Part shown: positions 13,301 through 28,143 of the stretch, piece after piece | Layout of the letters: each line of letters opens with the position of its first letter | Numbering within the stretch: position 1 is the first letter of the stretch | Translations under genes and position numbers: made by a program | Notes under the pieces: model-generated | Told to the model about the DNA's origin: nothing | The model's input: only the letters and a program-made list of their open reading frames with translations | Database searches by the model: none | NCBI GenBank assembly: GCA_017590115.1 | Contig: JAGGNK010008337.1 | Span: 7,183,609-7,247,608, forward strand | Source: Montifringilla adamsi | Taxonomy: Eukaryota; Chordata; Aves; Passeriformes; Passeridae | DNA length: 64,000 bases | Direction: 5' to 3'

Positions 13301-14825
13301 ACTAAAAATGAAAACAACAGAATAACATAGAAAAACACCTAAGTAATATTTTCAGCTGATATAGCTCAAACTCTAAAGTTGAGTGAAGAAACCTCTAAAC
13401 TTATTCTCCTTTAAACAAAATAGAAACACATTGTGTAATTGTGTAAACCCTTCAGTGCTCTTCAAAGATATACGCTGAAGGTAATTCATGCCCTCAGAGG
13501 AGAGAAGGATTAAAGATTATTTTCCATTATCAATTAATCAGGGAAAGGGAATATCGAGGGAATTATTTTCTGGATATCCAGCTTGTCACCTACCTTTCCC
13601 CTTCCATTTCCAATACTTTCTCTTTACTTTTTTCCATCTCTCCTAACATGTTCTTCCCCCACTTCCCAGCCTGTCTCTGTTTCAACACTATGCTTCCCTC
13701 CATTCCTGCATGACCTACCTAATTCTTTTCCTTACTCCTCTGGGCCATTTGCAATCCTCCCTGCTATCTGCCAGAAGGGGAGAGGGATTTGATATTCTCA
13801 AGAGGCAGCACATCCAAGGATCTGAAGTGTACCCATATCACTCTTCTAATGGAGTGAACTCCCTGGAGAAGGCTGAACAGCAGCAACAAAAGTCACCATT
13901 TATTATAACAAACAAGGGTAATTAACCTCCTAAAGTGAGGAAAACTCAAATGACCAGGAAATAGGAACAAGAAAAAGGATGTAAGCAACCTTCTCCTACA
14001 CAAAGGGTCTCTGCAGAGGGGTCCTCAGCACCAGCCCAATCCTTCACTGTCTTTGAGGGGAGCAAGCTCTGCTCCCAAGGTATCTGTAGTGTTTCTGAAG
14101 CTGAGGAGCTGCTTTAGGCCCATCCCTGCTGTGTCCCAGCTCCCAGGCTTACAGCTCTCTGTTGTTTTCTCTCCTTGCTGCTACAGGCACCAGGGCCTGG
14201 ATCTCACTCCAACACACACAAGGGAATAAGCATCTCCCTCCTTCCTTCCGTCTACTCTGAAAAATCTTAAATAAATTGGTTGGCAAATACTTCCCTTCTG
14301 ACAAATGCAAGAGATTGCAGCAACATACTAGAGTATGGGGGTTTGGGGTTTTTTGGGGGGTTTTTGCAGCCTGGTATTTTCTCTACACAATTTATGCCAC
14401 AATTTGGTTTCTAGTCCCTTCACAGCACAGCTTTTTCTCTTCAAAGAAGCTGCTTTGCCCCACATACATGAGAACATTCTTTTCTTTCTGCTATCCATCC
14501 TTTTTGCTCCATGGCAAAGGTCTACCTAACCACAGAACTGGTTTAACTTTCTCATTTCTGGCTGGCAGGGGCAACTCCTGATTTGCACGTTGCTTTGTGC
14601 TTGGCCCCACTGTGACCTGGCCAGCAGCCCAATGAGCCAGGTCTGTTTTATCCCTCCAGCACACATCCCACTGAGGTCAGAGTGCACTGGAGACCTTCCT
14701 AGGGTTAACCTGCCAAACAGGCAATTTGACAACTTCTCCACTTAGACTGGTTACAATTCCTTGGTTTTTTCCTACTTATCTCACTGGAACACCATGCATA
14801 TTTATATCTATATCAGTATCTACAG

Positions 14826-14869
<44 letters not shown>

Positions 14870-14872
14870 ATC
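14826..14872. repeat. (TATC)n tetranucleotide microsatellite
   Basis: About eleven uninterrupted TATC units, with decayed units (TATATCTATATCAGTATC) just upstream. Uninterrupted length suggests it is variable between individuals. Confidence 0.97.
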
Positions 14873-17800
14873 TTAGTATCAAGAAGCACAAGCACTTACA
14901 TCTCCTCCCATAAATACATGCAGTTCTGTTGCAAGTCAGGATGCTGTGACTAACCCCCAATAAACTGGTATTCACCAATAAATGAGCATATTCTCAGGAC
15001 ACACAAGCTCTCACAGCTCTGCTCTCTGTAGTTCTGGGAAATTCTCTTTGAACTTTCAAGATCTTTTGCCAGTTATCTCCCCCAGACAGGCATAATTGTT
15101 TCTCCAAAGAACATTTCAACTCCGTCTGTCCCACTTAAGAGGGACAAGAACATAAAAAGAAAAATTCTCCTCTGAACCACCCTGAAACCTCCCTATGATG
15201 AAAAATGACCAAATAGGATTAGACACCAAAGCTTTCTCACTTTGAATCATGTCTACCTGTCCATCAAACAATCATCTGCAATTATCAAAACAGTTTGAGA
15301 GCTCTCATATCCATGTTCCTCCTTTAAACCAGCAAGATGACCTAGACTTAATCTGCAGTTTTGGAGCTATGGTGAGATGTGGAGGCTTTGGTTTATCAGT
15401 GTAATTTTAACTCCATTTAGTTTGCCTCCTGCTACTGAGAAAAATCAAATTAACTGAAGCCAAAGAGATTACCTTGCACTACAGGAGTATTTTTCTTAAA
15501 GCAATTCTAGACTACTCTGAATAACAGCATACCAAATTAGAGCCATAAACAAGAGTCCATATAATATTTGACAAATTACTTTATTGTTTGGCCCTTTATA
15601 AGCAGTACAATAACATTTAAATACAGAATATCTATGAAAATAAGCAATAGGATGTAACAAAATTCATGCAAACCTTGCATATTTCTATAAAATTATGCAG
15701 TTTGGGGATTTCAATATTTTATAAAAATCAGAAGCTAATATAGCCAGGGCATCTTTCTAAATAGAAACCAATACCTGTATAGCTCTTAGGATTACCAATG
15801 AAGGATAGACAAAAACTGGCCCAAATGGCAAAGAAAATATTTTCAGTTTCATACGCAAACTGTAAAAAGACAGCATAAGATAGCACAGAAGCAGCATACA
15901 TCAACCAAAGGATATAACTGCCTTACAGGTAAACCAGTCAAAACCAAATAAAAACAATTAAATTTGAGTTGTAGATGTGTTTGGAAAATAAATATGAAAA
16001 ATTCCTACCATACTATGTCTTTGCAACCTTGATTTTGCTCCCTTGTTCATCTATCCCTTGCCCCAAGAGAGAAGTCTGGGGGGAAAAAATACCAGCATGG
16101 CATGGCAGACCATCAGCTAAGACAAAGGCATGTGCCAACCTAGAGATTAAATGGACAAGTTAATACCTACTCTCTATGCTCTTAGGTCATGATTTTGCCA
16201 ACTAAACATTAATCTTTCTTAATGTAGTCTCAGGTCTTGGTTAGTTCTTTAAAGAAATAGTAAAATTTGCTGGTTTTGCGAGGTTGTGTCTTCAAAGTTC
16301 AACACATTAATCAATCTTTATAAAGGTGTGGGTCAAACCCAACTTCTCAAAAAGGCTATAAAGTTATTTTCTGTAGATCTCTGTAGCGTTTATTTTTCTT
16401 TCAAAAACTATTTGGGATTTGATTCATTATCTGTCTGCTGGGATTTCCAGCAGGTCAAGGTCAAGGCTGTACGTGCAATAACACAAGGTAGGCGATGCAG
16501 CAACCCCTACCTTCACCATGGCTGCATACAACATTGCCCCAACTCTGCTGATGCCACGGTGCCTATTGGGCCGCTTGGACTCCACACTGAGAAGTCACAA
16601 CACCATCAGATTTATGCAACAGAAACAGGATCAGAGAAAGGGATTCACCACAGCAGTTTTCACAGCTCTCCCTAAGAAGATTTGCTTGTTGCACATGAAC
16701 TCATCTCAGAGACATCTGGCAGCATTTATGACACATCCCCATCTCGTGTGGCTGACTGATGCCATAAATTTCAGTCACCCTTGCCTTTGAGAAATGTTAA
16801 TAATGAAAACTCATCAACAAGCAGTAATGATTTGTACTGCTGACTAGATGGATGCCTTTCTGACTACTCAAAATTAATGGCAGATCTCAGGGTCTTAAAG
16901 AACAGCTGTCACAGAGAAATACACCTGCAAACAAACATGCAGTATGCCTTCAAGTGTGATTTGTTAGAAGACATAAAGTGCTAACCCTCACAACAAACTG
17001 GACTGATTACAAGGAGAAGTTAGATAGCCTTCTGCATCATTTAAAGTGATAAAACCAGAGAAAAGGCAGTGCAGGCACGCAAATGGGAAGCTTAAAAGGA
17101 ATTACTTAGTCCCCCCAACAGTAAGAGTGACTGATAGTCACACAGTATACACTCATTTTCACTTGTGTCTAGTCATACAGATACTTTAGAACTAGCTGCT
17201 TTATCACAGACTTAAAAACTAGCTGTAAGCCTCATACAAATTTTCCTTCCACTATTGCTGTTGCCACTAGGTAAAGCTTAAGTTGACAGATAACCAAATA
17301 ATTGTAATAAACTTAACAGATATATTTTCACGAGCTTGCTTCGCAAAGGATTTTGAATGTGCAGGGCAGAAAAGCAACTCTGGGTACCGAAGGCCCACTG
17401 TTACTATCAGTTTCATGAGAATACCATATTTAGTACTGCTCTTGAGAGTCAGGATGGTGGGTAAGAATAGATGTTTGTTTCCAAGTATAATAAAATTTCT
17501 TGATCAAGCACTTAAAGCTAAAGGCTTCATAAGCAAGACCCACATAGACATAGAAATCTCAAAGACACACTCATGAAAAAGCCAGCACGATACTGAACCA
17601 ACATTATTACTTAGGGCAGGGCAGAAAACAGGGATGTGTTTTACAATTGCAAGAATTTGGGTGTAGATTATTATGTCAGTAATTCCATAATTCCCATCTA
17701 TCAGATGCTTTCTAGAACAATGTTTTTTCCCAACAAACACTACTTCACTGAGTCTGTATAAGAGCCATGTTGCTCCATCTACACAAGTTTTAGCAACCCA

Positions 17801-19158
17801 GGAAGACAATGGAAAGCTAAAAAACCACATTATTTTTTTCATTGCTTTTTACAGCAACTTTACAATGAGTTACAGCACATATGAGCCTCAGGTACAACCA
17901 GAATGGAAATTATGCTACTCTACCTATTTAAATAAAACCCTGCAATACATTAATTTGCAATTACTTTACATTACTGGTACTATCAAAAAACTGAACTTAA
18001 AAGTAAAGGTTTCCTTATTTATTATCTGATTTAAAAATAAAATTGGAGTTAGATTTGAATGTAAAATGAGTAATTTAAGGATTTAAAATACTGCTAAAGC
18101 GCTGTTTCAATTTTTTTCCATAGGACATGCAGTGTTCAGAAGCAGTTTTAAAATAATTTAAAACACTTCCTGGAAAATATAGAGTATACACTCAAAAGCA
18201 GAGTACCTGCACTGCTGACAGCAGTGCACACACAAATATCAAAGCATCATTAATACCCAGTAGTACCTACAGTTAAGTATGACAGAAAATAATAAATTCA
18301 ACAGAGAAGAAATTAGCCAAACAAAAACATACCTTTAATTCCTTTTATTATTTGCAGCATTTTAACAAATTATAGATAACCATGAATTAATCAAATGTTT
18401 TAACAGTATGTCCCAAAGTTTAGCACCCATGAGAAGAGTGCTTTTTCATCTCACACTCACTCACATCACTAACATTCTCACACTGAATTTTGGTTTTCAG
18501 ACATGGCCAGACAGCTTACCCTCCAACACTATTATTCCTGGCTTTGGTTCTGAAATATGTCCTACAGTAAACTGGACAACATCCTCTGCTTTCAGTCTTC
18601 TCTTGACATCTTCAATTCTATACCTGCAGCTCAATATTCTTCCTGAAAGCCATTTCTTCTTTGTGTTTATTTTCATATTAAACCACAAGAGATTGTATTT
18701 TATTGATTTTTGTCATGCAGGCATGTCTAATATATTTTTTTGACTTGGGCTGTCTTGCTTTAGGCTCTCTAGAGGGATTGACAATTCTCTTCTGTAAGAT
18801 GGAGCTTTCTGTACATTGTGTTGCAGAGACATATAGTAAAAGACCCTTCCACTTTTTTTTTTTAATATATTTACAGCAGTGAAGAGAGCTGTACAGGAAG
18901 ATCTCTCTTTGAATACAAAACAAGGCATTTAGAAACATATTTATTAACTGTACTATCAGGTACATAGGCCAGAGAAATTTCTTTTCTTCCTTTCTTCTAA
19001 AGTCAAGTCATTTTTAACTGAGAAACACAATATTATTTTCACCATATTGAGTCTGAAAGGTCATTAGCAGGAACATGATAAAGTAATACTTTAAAAAGAC
19101 CTTTAAACAAAAAATGCCTCTTGTAGATTGTAAAAATGCTAACCTGAAGGTTAGTTTG

Positions 19159-19705
19159 AGAATCACAGAATGGTTTGGGTTGGGAAGAACCCTAAAGCCC
19201 CTCTCATTCCAACCTCCCTGCCATGGGAGTGATGCCTTCCATTAGACCAGGTTGCTCCAAGTCCTGTACAACCTGGCCTTGAACACTTCTGGGGATGATG
19301 CAGCCACAGCTCCCCTAGGCAACCTGAGCCACTGCCTCACCAACCTCACAGAGACTAACTTCTTCCTAGGATCTAACCTAAACCTACCATCTGTCAATTT
19401 AAAGCCATTCCCCTTGTCCTGTCACTCCCTGCCTTTGTAAAAAATCCCTCTCCAGCTCTCTTGGGGCCCCTTTAGGCACTGGAAGGTGCCCAAGGTCTCC
19501 CCAGAGTCTTCTCTCCCCTAGGCAGCTCCCTCAGTCTGTCTTCATGGCAGAGGCACTCCATCACTCTGAGCATCTTTCCAGCCTTCCCCTGGACTCTCTC
19601 CCACATGCCCACCTACTGCCCACAGTGCTCTAGATGCAGCCTGGCTTTCCAGGCTGCAAGCACACATTCCTGAGTCACTGGCAAACATGTCTCTCCTTGT
19701 TAGGG
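19159..19705 (-). mobile_element. CR1 LINE fragment, reverse orientation
   Basis: Starts GAATCACAGAATGGTTTGGG, the reverse complement of a CR1 3' end. It continues through typical CR1 blocks such as ACCTTGGCCTTGAAC-like text, TTTAAAGCCATTCCCCTTGT and CCCTCTCCAGCTCTCTTG, and ends near GGCTGCAAGCACACATTCCT. The right part appears to have lost an internal piece, because GATGCAGCCTGGC runs straight into TTTCCAGGCTGCAAG. Coding capacity is gone; the open frame at 19252-19440 is chance. Confidence 0.9.
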
Positions 19706-22700
19706 AGCACAAGACTCAGCACAGCACTTCTGCTCTTTTACTCCTCTAGTGTAACTAGAGAAACTGTAAGCCATAAATGTATACTAAAATGTGTAAAAAT
19801 TGTTACTAGATACAGAGGGAGAAATTGTTCAGCTTTTCTTTATTTCAGATGAAAATAGATTAAGAGTAACCTGTATCTCAATCTCATTTAGATAATGAAT
19901 CACTCATTTGATGAATACAACAATGCCTAAATAAACAGCTAATATTCTTACTGTGCTACAAAATCTGCAATCTGTATTTCCTTGTTCATTTACCTGGTGG
20001 TTCCAAAGAGAGGAAAAAGCTCAAATATCCTATTCAAATGCTGCTTCCTGAAGCACAAGAGAGGCATGGTATAACTCTCCAGATTAGGGTGAATAAAGTT
20101 TAGCAAACAGTTTCACATGTGTAGTTGTGTCAGTAATACCACCTAAATATGTAAGAAAAAAACCACAACCTGCAGTACAGTTGGAGCCTCACAATTTTTG
20201 TTACTCTCTATGCTGTTTGTTCAAAATTAACCAGAGTATTTTCAGAAAAACTAGAGTTTGAGCTGGGTCACTGTATCAACTGATATGAAAGGATTCTACT
20301 TGAAAGACCTACTTAATCTAGCAGCATATTCCTGACAAACCCAACAAGATCAAGCTGTTCTTCACAAACCCTTGGAAGGCAGTGAGACTGTCACTAACAG
20401 CTAATGATTAATGCAGTACACATTCAAAAGTCCCCTGAAAGAAGGTAGTAATAGAAAAAAAGAAGAAACAGCAAAACCTCCAATCCTCCCCTCTGCTTTT
20501 CACCAACCAGCACAAAAACAGACACAAGGTTGCAGCCCAAGGCATTCCCCAAGTCAACTGACAGTCAGGAACAGCTAAGAAGTGGCTCAGTCTCAATGAG
20601 CACCTAAACCTCCAGCTATATTGTCTAGGAATTCTTCTCAGAGGCAATCCCCTCTCACACATAGCTGTTATCCATACAAAACTGTTTACTGATAACACAA
20701 CATGAATATTTTGATATTACACAAATTCAGTAGGTAATTGAGTAGTGCCTTGAAAATCAGATTATCAAATGATCAAAGGAATTAATCTGTCAAATAGTCC
20801 AAAAATTATGAGGTGATGGACTCACACGTCTCTAAATGCTTTTTTTCAGTTTCTACGTTACTCATGTAGAAGACTTTTGCACAGCACAACCAATGAAACC
20901 TGGTGTTTGATTTAACTTGTTTCATTCTGAATCTATCAGAAGACCAATAAAGCTCAGAGAACTGTTTGGAAGCTCTCAAGTTTCACTTGCTGCTAGGGAA
21001 AGACCAAAAAATGCCAGGTCTCATTGACAACCCCAGAAACAAAGAAAGGAAAGGAGAAGAGATAGAGAGAGGCTGTATCTCTGCAGAATCACAGGTACCA
21101 AGCCAAGGAAATTTTGCTGTATGAATGTAGCACCCAAAGCAACAACAAACACAAATTAATCCCCGAACTGGGTTTTTACAAGGTTCTTACACATTCAGAT
21201 TCAGTGCTGTGACAAGAAATTGTCACAACAATTTCACACACTGAAATTCACACACTGATTTCATTTTCCAACTAGAAATAGATGGAGAATTGTGTATTAT
21301 GCAGGAAGCAAACATGCTGGAGGGTTTGCTGTTGTCTCTGATGCTCCAGTTCTGGTTAGCAACGATGAATTCAGAGGGACCATTTGGAATAAATACATTT
21401 CCCTGTAATCAAGCTTTCACTGAACTACATGATATGGTTAGCAGCGATGTTTTTCACACTTTACTTATTGGAATGAATTCTCCTGTTCATTTCTAGATAG
21501 ATGTACTGAGAAATATGCTAAAATTTTCTTCTAAAAATTTCACCAGTCTCATGCTGCAGAAAGAAAGGCCAGGTGAAACTTCTAAGGATCTACCACTTAA
21601 ATCCCATCTGTAAGTAGTGGCAAACTCGGGTTGATATGGAAGTACTACATATATAAACCAGCAGGTTTGCAGACTGCTCTGAACATAATATAATTAGGAA
21701 CAGGAGCTGGAAATATGTGACAAAATATGCTTCCTGTGCATGCACTTCCTGGCTGTTCTGGGTGACAAGAATATGAATGTTAAAATTAACTACATCATAA
21801 TTACCATAATTTGTACTGAAAGAAGCCAAAGGCTATAATCACATGCTTGTAAAATAGTATTAAAGGATTTACACACAAATACGTGTTCTAAAACTTATTA
21901 ACTTTTTTTTCTGTCAATATTTATGGAAAGATGTATTACCAAGCCTACTAAATTCCAAAATTAAGGTCTGTCCTTAATTTAGATTCATATTTCAAAAACT
22001 ATTTTCTAAATGCTTTTCTACATATAATTCTGCCAGAATACACATCATGGTGTTTGCTATTTCCAAGCATATCAATGTTGCAAATAATTTTCATTTTCAC
22101 CTATGCCCTAATACACAATTTCCATTTTAAAAAAATAGCTTTTAGACTGTTTACACATTCTTGGTGCTTGGTGTTTGTCCTATGGTTCTCATATCAAATC
22201 TCTGAGTCCTATTATATTTTACCATTGTTTAAAACCAAAACTACAGTACATCAGTCTTGACTATTTGGAAAAAAAACCAACCCAAATTTGCTACTTCATA
22301 TCCAGACACGCAAAAACATCCTTCCAGTTCAGCCAAAACTCATCAACAAGCTTATTTCTTAACTGGATCAAATTTTCAAAGAAATAGACAAATCCTAAAA
22401 TATTGTTAGAGACTATGCTTACAAATGGTCATAGGGCTCCATGAAAGAACCTGAACAGAGAATCCATATCCAAATAAACCTGAACTTTCTAAAATAATGA
22501 GATAGCATTTGTAGCAAGACATGCACAATCATGTTCAGTATTAAAAGCTACACCCTGCTCTCTCTAGTGCACATAACCCCTGATTTTAAATTGTTTCTTT
22601 TTCTCCAGAGTTTTTAAACGTCAATGCCAACAATGAATGAATTTGTGAACAGACTGGGACTTCAGTCACTGCAGCACCAAGACTTTGGCATAAGTTCAGG

Positions 22701-25700
22701 AGGTTTCAGAACAAAACAAATTTCAACATTGTCTTAGGAAAGTTCCGTTATTTACAACTACACTACTCCAAGCTATTTAAAACTGAACACTTAAAGAACC
22801 CAAACATCCAGAATTTTGCAATCAATGTGAGCATACTACCTACAGCTTACATACTAACTAAATATATAGTTACTAATGCCAGTAAACTAGAAAATACAAT
22901 GGTAAAATCAGCAGTTTCAGGCCAACCAGCTCTGATGCAATAAGCTTCTGACTTCTGCTGCCAAATTAGCTCCTAAGCTCCAGGAGCTCACTAGTTACAT
23001 GGCAATGGGCTTGCCAGCCCTGTAAGCCAAGTACCTCCATCACAGAATATGAACATAAATTTTGCATTCAATAAAACTCTACAGCTGCAGAGTTAGAAAC
23101 CAGAACTGGAGTAGTCAGACAGCCAAGATCCCAGCCCAAACACTGCCTCAAGTGCTCTGCACAAGTCTGCTGCCTTACTGCTCCACTCCTGATTTAATTT
23201 CTGTTTGCATTCTTCATTGGAAGGGAGAATTCTGCATGTCTGATAACACATTAAAAAATAATTTAATCATTACATAAGTACACAGAAATTGTCTAATTAT
23301 CCTTGAGATTATTGGCAGGGGGGTAAGAATAAAAATCCCCAAATTCGCACCAACTACATTTTTAAAGTTAGTAACATTCTGCATTTTTCTGTCAGTGATC
23401 AATTCCAGAATCCAAGGATGTTCTCCTAAAATTAATGACTTCACCTCAAATTCATCCCCTCTCCATTATCTGTGCAGCCACTCATGTTGAAGATTTCTTC
23501 CACTTACCACTTATCAAGAGCAGCAGATGCATGGACCTCTTAAAAAGGAAACAGAGATCCTTTCCTGGCAGTCACCCAAAAGAGAAGTACAGAGTCAAAA
23601 GGAAAGGACAGTGAGATCAGTCAGTGGTGGCTCCATAAACAGTTCATGACTCTTCATTAATCATTACACAGCTGAACTACACCTGAATAATAAGCAGTAG
23701 TAGAAGAGTGTCTAAAATGAACTTAAGAAACAATTAAAAAACTGGTGTCTGCTCTATTTTAATAGCAAATATTCACATTACATGTTGGCTGATTGTGAGT
23801 ATGGATCGATGAAATAGACATTGCTGTCACTGAGATGCAAACATTTGTCTGTCTTCACTGAGATGCAAAATATATTGGATGAAAAACAGACTTTTTGAGT
23901 TTTGAAAAATCTGAAATATTACAAAGTATTTAAAACGTTTTTAAATAAGCTTGCAACAAATGTTTTGATTTCAGTATATTTTCGAAAACATTCACTTAGT
24001 ACTTCTGAAAAATCTGGGAATTATTTTCTGGTCTTTGAATTTCATGCAATTCTTATGGGTTATGGCCCATAATTAATTTTAAACTCTAAACGGTCCCTTT
24101 GTGCCTAGACCTCTAAAGACACAAATATATACTTATATACAGACCTCCATAAATTAAATACAGATATTACAGAAATTATTACATTCTGTTCAATAAGCTA
24201 GAAGTCAATAGCTGTGGCATTCCTACTGAACAGGACACATGCATGTCCTTATGTCCATAAATAAATCTATAAATGCATGCATGCCTTATAGCTTCTCCTT
24301 GGCAGCTCTCCAGGGATTTTCTAATATTTTAAGTCAAGAAGCACTCTTAGCAATAAATATGCCTCTATGCAAGATGCTTTCCTTAACAACATGTAGAGAT
24401 TTTTATGCACACAGAAACAGTTTTCAAGATGAGTGACAGGGAACTCAATAAGCAGAACCTACAGTGAAAGCCCCACAAAACCTGGATGCAAGTGGGACTT
24501 AAGGACTCTCATGTGAAGGAGGGACTTCATAAACCCTGGATTTGGCTAGGAGAAAGACAAATAGGAACTGTTTCTCTGCTCTCATTTGAAAGAAAGTAGA
24601 GACAAGAAAGTGTTAGGAGAGTGAGAAAGTGATAGGAGAGTGAGATTTCCCTTGCAGCAAGATGTGGATCAGGAAGGAAAGTCTTCTGCAGAAACCAACA
24701 TTCTGGTACTATTCCAAAACCAGTAACTGGTAAGAAAAGATGAAGACAGAGGGGAAAAACAGGAGAATCTAACTATGGAAATTCTCACTCCTCTATTGAG
24801 AATGAAGAGTCCATTTGCTCTCTTCTCTGACTAATAGCAAACAAAAAGTGCACTCATTAGAGAGACTACTGCAACTGAAAGCTAAGTATGGTCTTAATTA
24901 AAAATCCAAAAGTAATAAAATCGTCATTAACAACCTAGCAGTGCAAGAAAGCTGGAGCTGGACAAATGACAGTCATGTAGACCCCCCCGAAAAATAGACA
25001 CTGTAAAATGCTTGGTAGTTATCTGCCACTGGCTCAGTATCACTCTGCTGCAGCTTCTTCAGTCTTTCAAAATTTGCATGTGACACATTTCAGTTAGATA
25101 AGCAGTTGTCAGCAGCCCCTTAATTACATTAGAAGAAATGTTCAGATATATCATATATATGACATCTTGTAAGACCAGAAGATATTAGGTACGTTTCTGC
25201 TTTTGAAAGAGACACTTTTTTTTAAAACCTTCCTAATAAATCAGTTTGCCAAGACATCCCTTTGGGAATTCAGTGGCAGAAACATGAAATGCAAGATCAG
25301 CAAATTATTAAAATACTGATATAGTAACTCAGAGCTGAGCAACTAATGAGCTGTAAAGTTCACTTCTAAAAGCAGGACACTCATATATTAAACATGCCCA
25401 CAGTATTTTCACTGTTCATTATAAATATTAATTTAGAGTGGGAAGGTGAACTGTGCAAAATAAAACTCAACTCTGATAGATTCTGATAAGATCCTTTTAA
25501 GGATCAAGTTTCTTTGAAATAATACATAGTGACTAAAGACACAACTCTGACAAGTTTGGTATTAAAATGCATTTTAGTATCATCCTAAGTGAATCCTAAA
25601 TTAGCTCAATGACAGATGAGCAGAAGCAGACAGATGAGTTTCAATTTACCAAACAAACTGAACTGCTACTCACATTGCAAAACTAATCCAAAATTACCAT

Positions 25701-28143
25701 AAATTACAGCTGTTTTAAATAAAGGTAAAAATACGGAAAATCATCAGTCATTCACATATGCAACACTGTTAATGAAATTCCTTCAAAGAAAACAAATGCC
25801 AAATCTTTACTGCAGCACACAGTATTTTGTGTTTCATCCATCATAACATGCTCTTCCCCTCCGATAAACAAGGACACAGTAGTTTGTAGAAATGCTGACA
25901 AGTAGAAGAAATCCACTGCATATTATATAGGTCTCTTCTGCCCACAAACCTGCCATTCCCTTTGATGCTCCAAGTCTCAAAGCAGGAGTGGACACAGTGT
26001 GCCTGTACTGTGTAAAACATCGTCAGTGCTACATTGGTTTCCTGAACAGGTACTTAAGTGTCAGTACCTATCTAAAAGCACTGGCTCACATGATCAAATG
26101 CTTATCTTGCTTCTCCTAGTCTTTAGCATGCTTGGTATTTAGCAAACATGAGTGTATGTGAACCTCTCAGATAATTTGGTGAAAGTTGTGAAGTGAAAGC
26201 CCAGTCAAGGCTGGCGAAAGATACTACTGGCAACCTTGTATGACTTGGTACTTGTAGAGACTTACAAAGCTTCTTCACAAAGGAGCAGACAGCTTAATAC
26301 CAATATCATATGTTTCCCACATGGAAATTAGACACTTATGCTTTGGCATAACTTAACCAATAATTCTGTTAATGCACTAGATGTGAATCGCAGTAAGTTT
26401 ACCTAAGACACAAACATATGGCAACACAGAAGTGTCAATAAGGAACAAACTGACTCATTAAACTAGCAAATGTATTGACCTAGCAATTAAAACCACTAAC
26501 AGAGAAGATGATAAAAGAAAATAAGTTGCAAAAGAAAATTGCCTCTATAAGATACTTATAAAATGGGCAGTGTAGAGAATTTAAAATACAGATAAAATCC
26601 ACAGGAAAGATATTAACTATGAATTGTTAGTTACAACAAAAACAACTTCAGCTGGGAAGACTCCAAGATGAAGAGAAGTATATACCTGTACTCTGGGCTG
26701 GGATCTTATCCTGGCATACACTCTTGGATGCTGGACTTCATTTTGACCTAATAATGCTACTTATGCTGTCATGGCTCTTCAAAACAAACAAATAAGTAAG
26801 AATAAAAAAAAACAACTACTCCCTCCTGAAACACCAAAAAAAAGCCTGAATTTGTACTGTCAGTCACAAATGCTTGATTCAAAAAGGTAAAATTCATATG
26901 CTGCTGCACATGGGACATCTTAATCGTGGCTTTAAGAACATCAGATTCCTCCTGAATCCAATTCCTACCTACAAGAATGAACTGATCTCCCTCTGATGCA
27001 ACCATTAAAGAATTCAGGTGTTCCTCAATGTACTGTCAGGACCAATAACCAACTCTGAAGAAGACTACTCCAGCACATTTTCCTAAATGGAAAAATCAGC
27101 CTGCACAGGAATTCAGGTGGCCCTTTTTCATGTCAATTGGATGACTGCCTGGCTCTTTTTTTCTAGAGTTAGATGCAATTGAGATATTCCTGTTGACAGA
27201 CTATAACTCTAACATCCAAGAGGAAATGGCAATTTATTCAAATAAAAAAAAAATTGTACTGATGTTCACAAGCAATATTTTAAAAAGCATTTATGTACAG
27301 AGAACATTTCAATTTCCTATTAAAAATTCAATTTTACTTTAAAAAATTGTGTTTAAAAAAGATTACTTAATTTTTTTTTCTCTCTCTCCTTTTTCTTTTT
27401 TAAACTTTTTCTTAGATATTTGGTGCACAGTAGTTTCCATTTCTGGTTTCCATACTGTTTTGGAATGGGAACAATCTTGAGCCCCAGACTCAAGGTCTGT
27501 TCCATGCTCATTTCATTTTTAGCTTAAAGCATATGTTAACGAAGACCAAGAAAGCATGTGCACACTATTGCATGTCTCTCCTTCTTTAACATATTCCTAT
27601 TTTTTAATATACTGCCCAAGCTTCTTTACTTGTGCTAACTCTCAAATCAGGGTCACTTTCATTGCTTGAATGATTTATTTCTTCTAATATCCAAGGGAAC
27701 ACGTAGGAGGGAAGAAAAATGTTAATAATTAAAAGTTAGATGTGAGAACTAAAAACTGTAATTCCATAAATGCTCACTCCAGTGAACTAAAGCTTCATCA
27801 GGCACAGCTCCTCATCCTAAATGCCCAGAGTCTCTGAAGTAGTCAGATCAATTTTTCATTTTGCAGAAACTTGAAAGCCACTATTACAAAAGGGTATCTG
27901 TGAAGCAATGCTCTTCTTTCAAATGAGAAGTTGTCAGGACAACAGGATCTGACTACAAGTATCTTGCAATGAACAAAACAACAGCCTCCAGGGAACTACG
28001 CCAGTCAGCAGTAAAGGGAATTTATGGCCAGGAGCAACACACAGAGTCACAGTTTCATTGCAACATCCATCCTGTATCGAGCACCCTTGGATCTCTGAAG
28101 TGCTGAAGGGCTTGTCAGTCTTACGGGACACATATGTCTGAGA

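Noticed and set aside
14337..14360. G-rich run as a quadruplex
   Set aside because: Only three runs of four or more G; does not meet the four-run requirement on its own.
16286..16675. 129-codon plus-strand open frame
   Set aside because: Isolated, antisense to the host gene, no family resemblance; probably chance.
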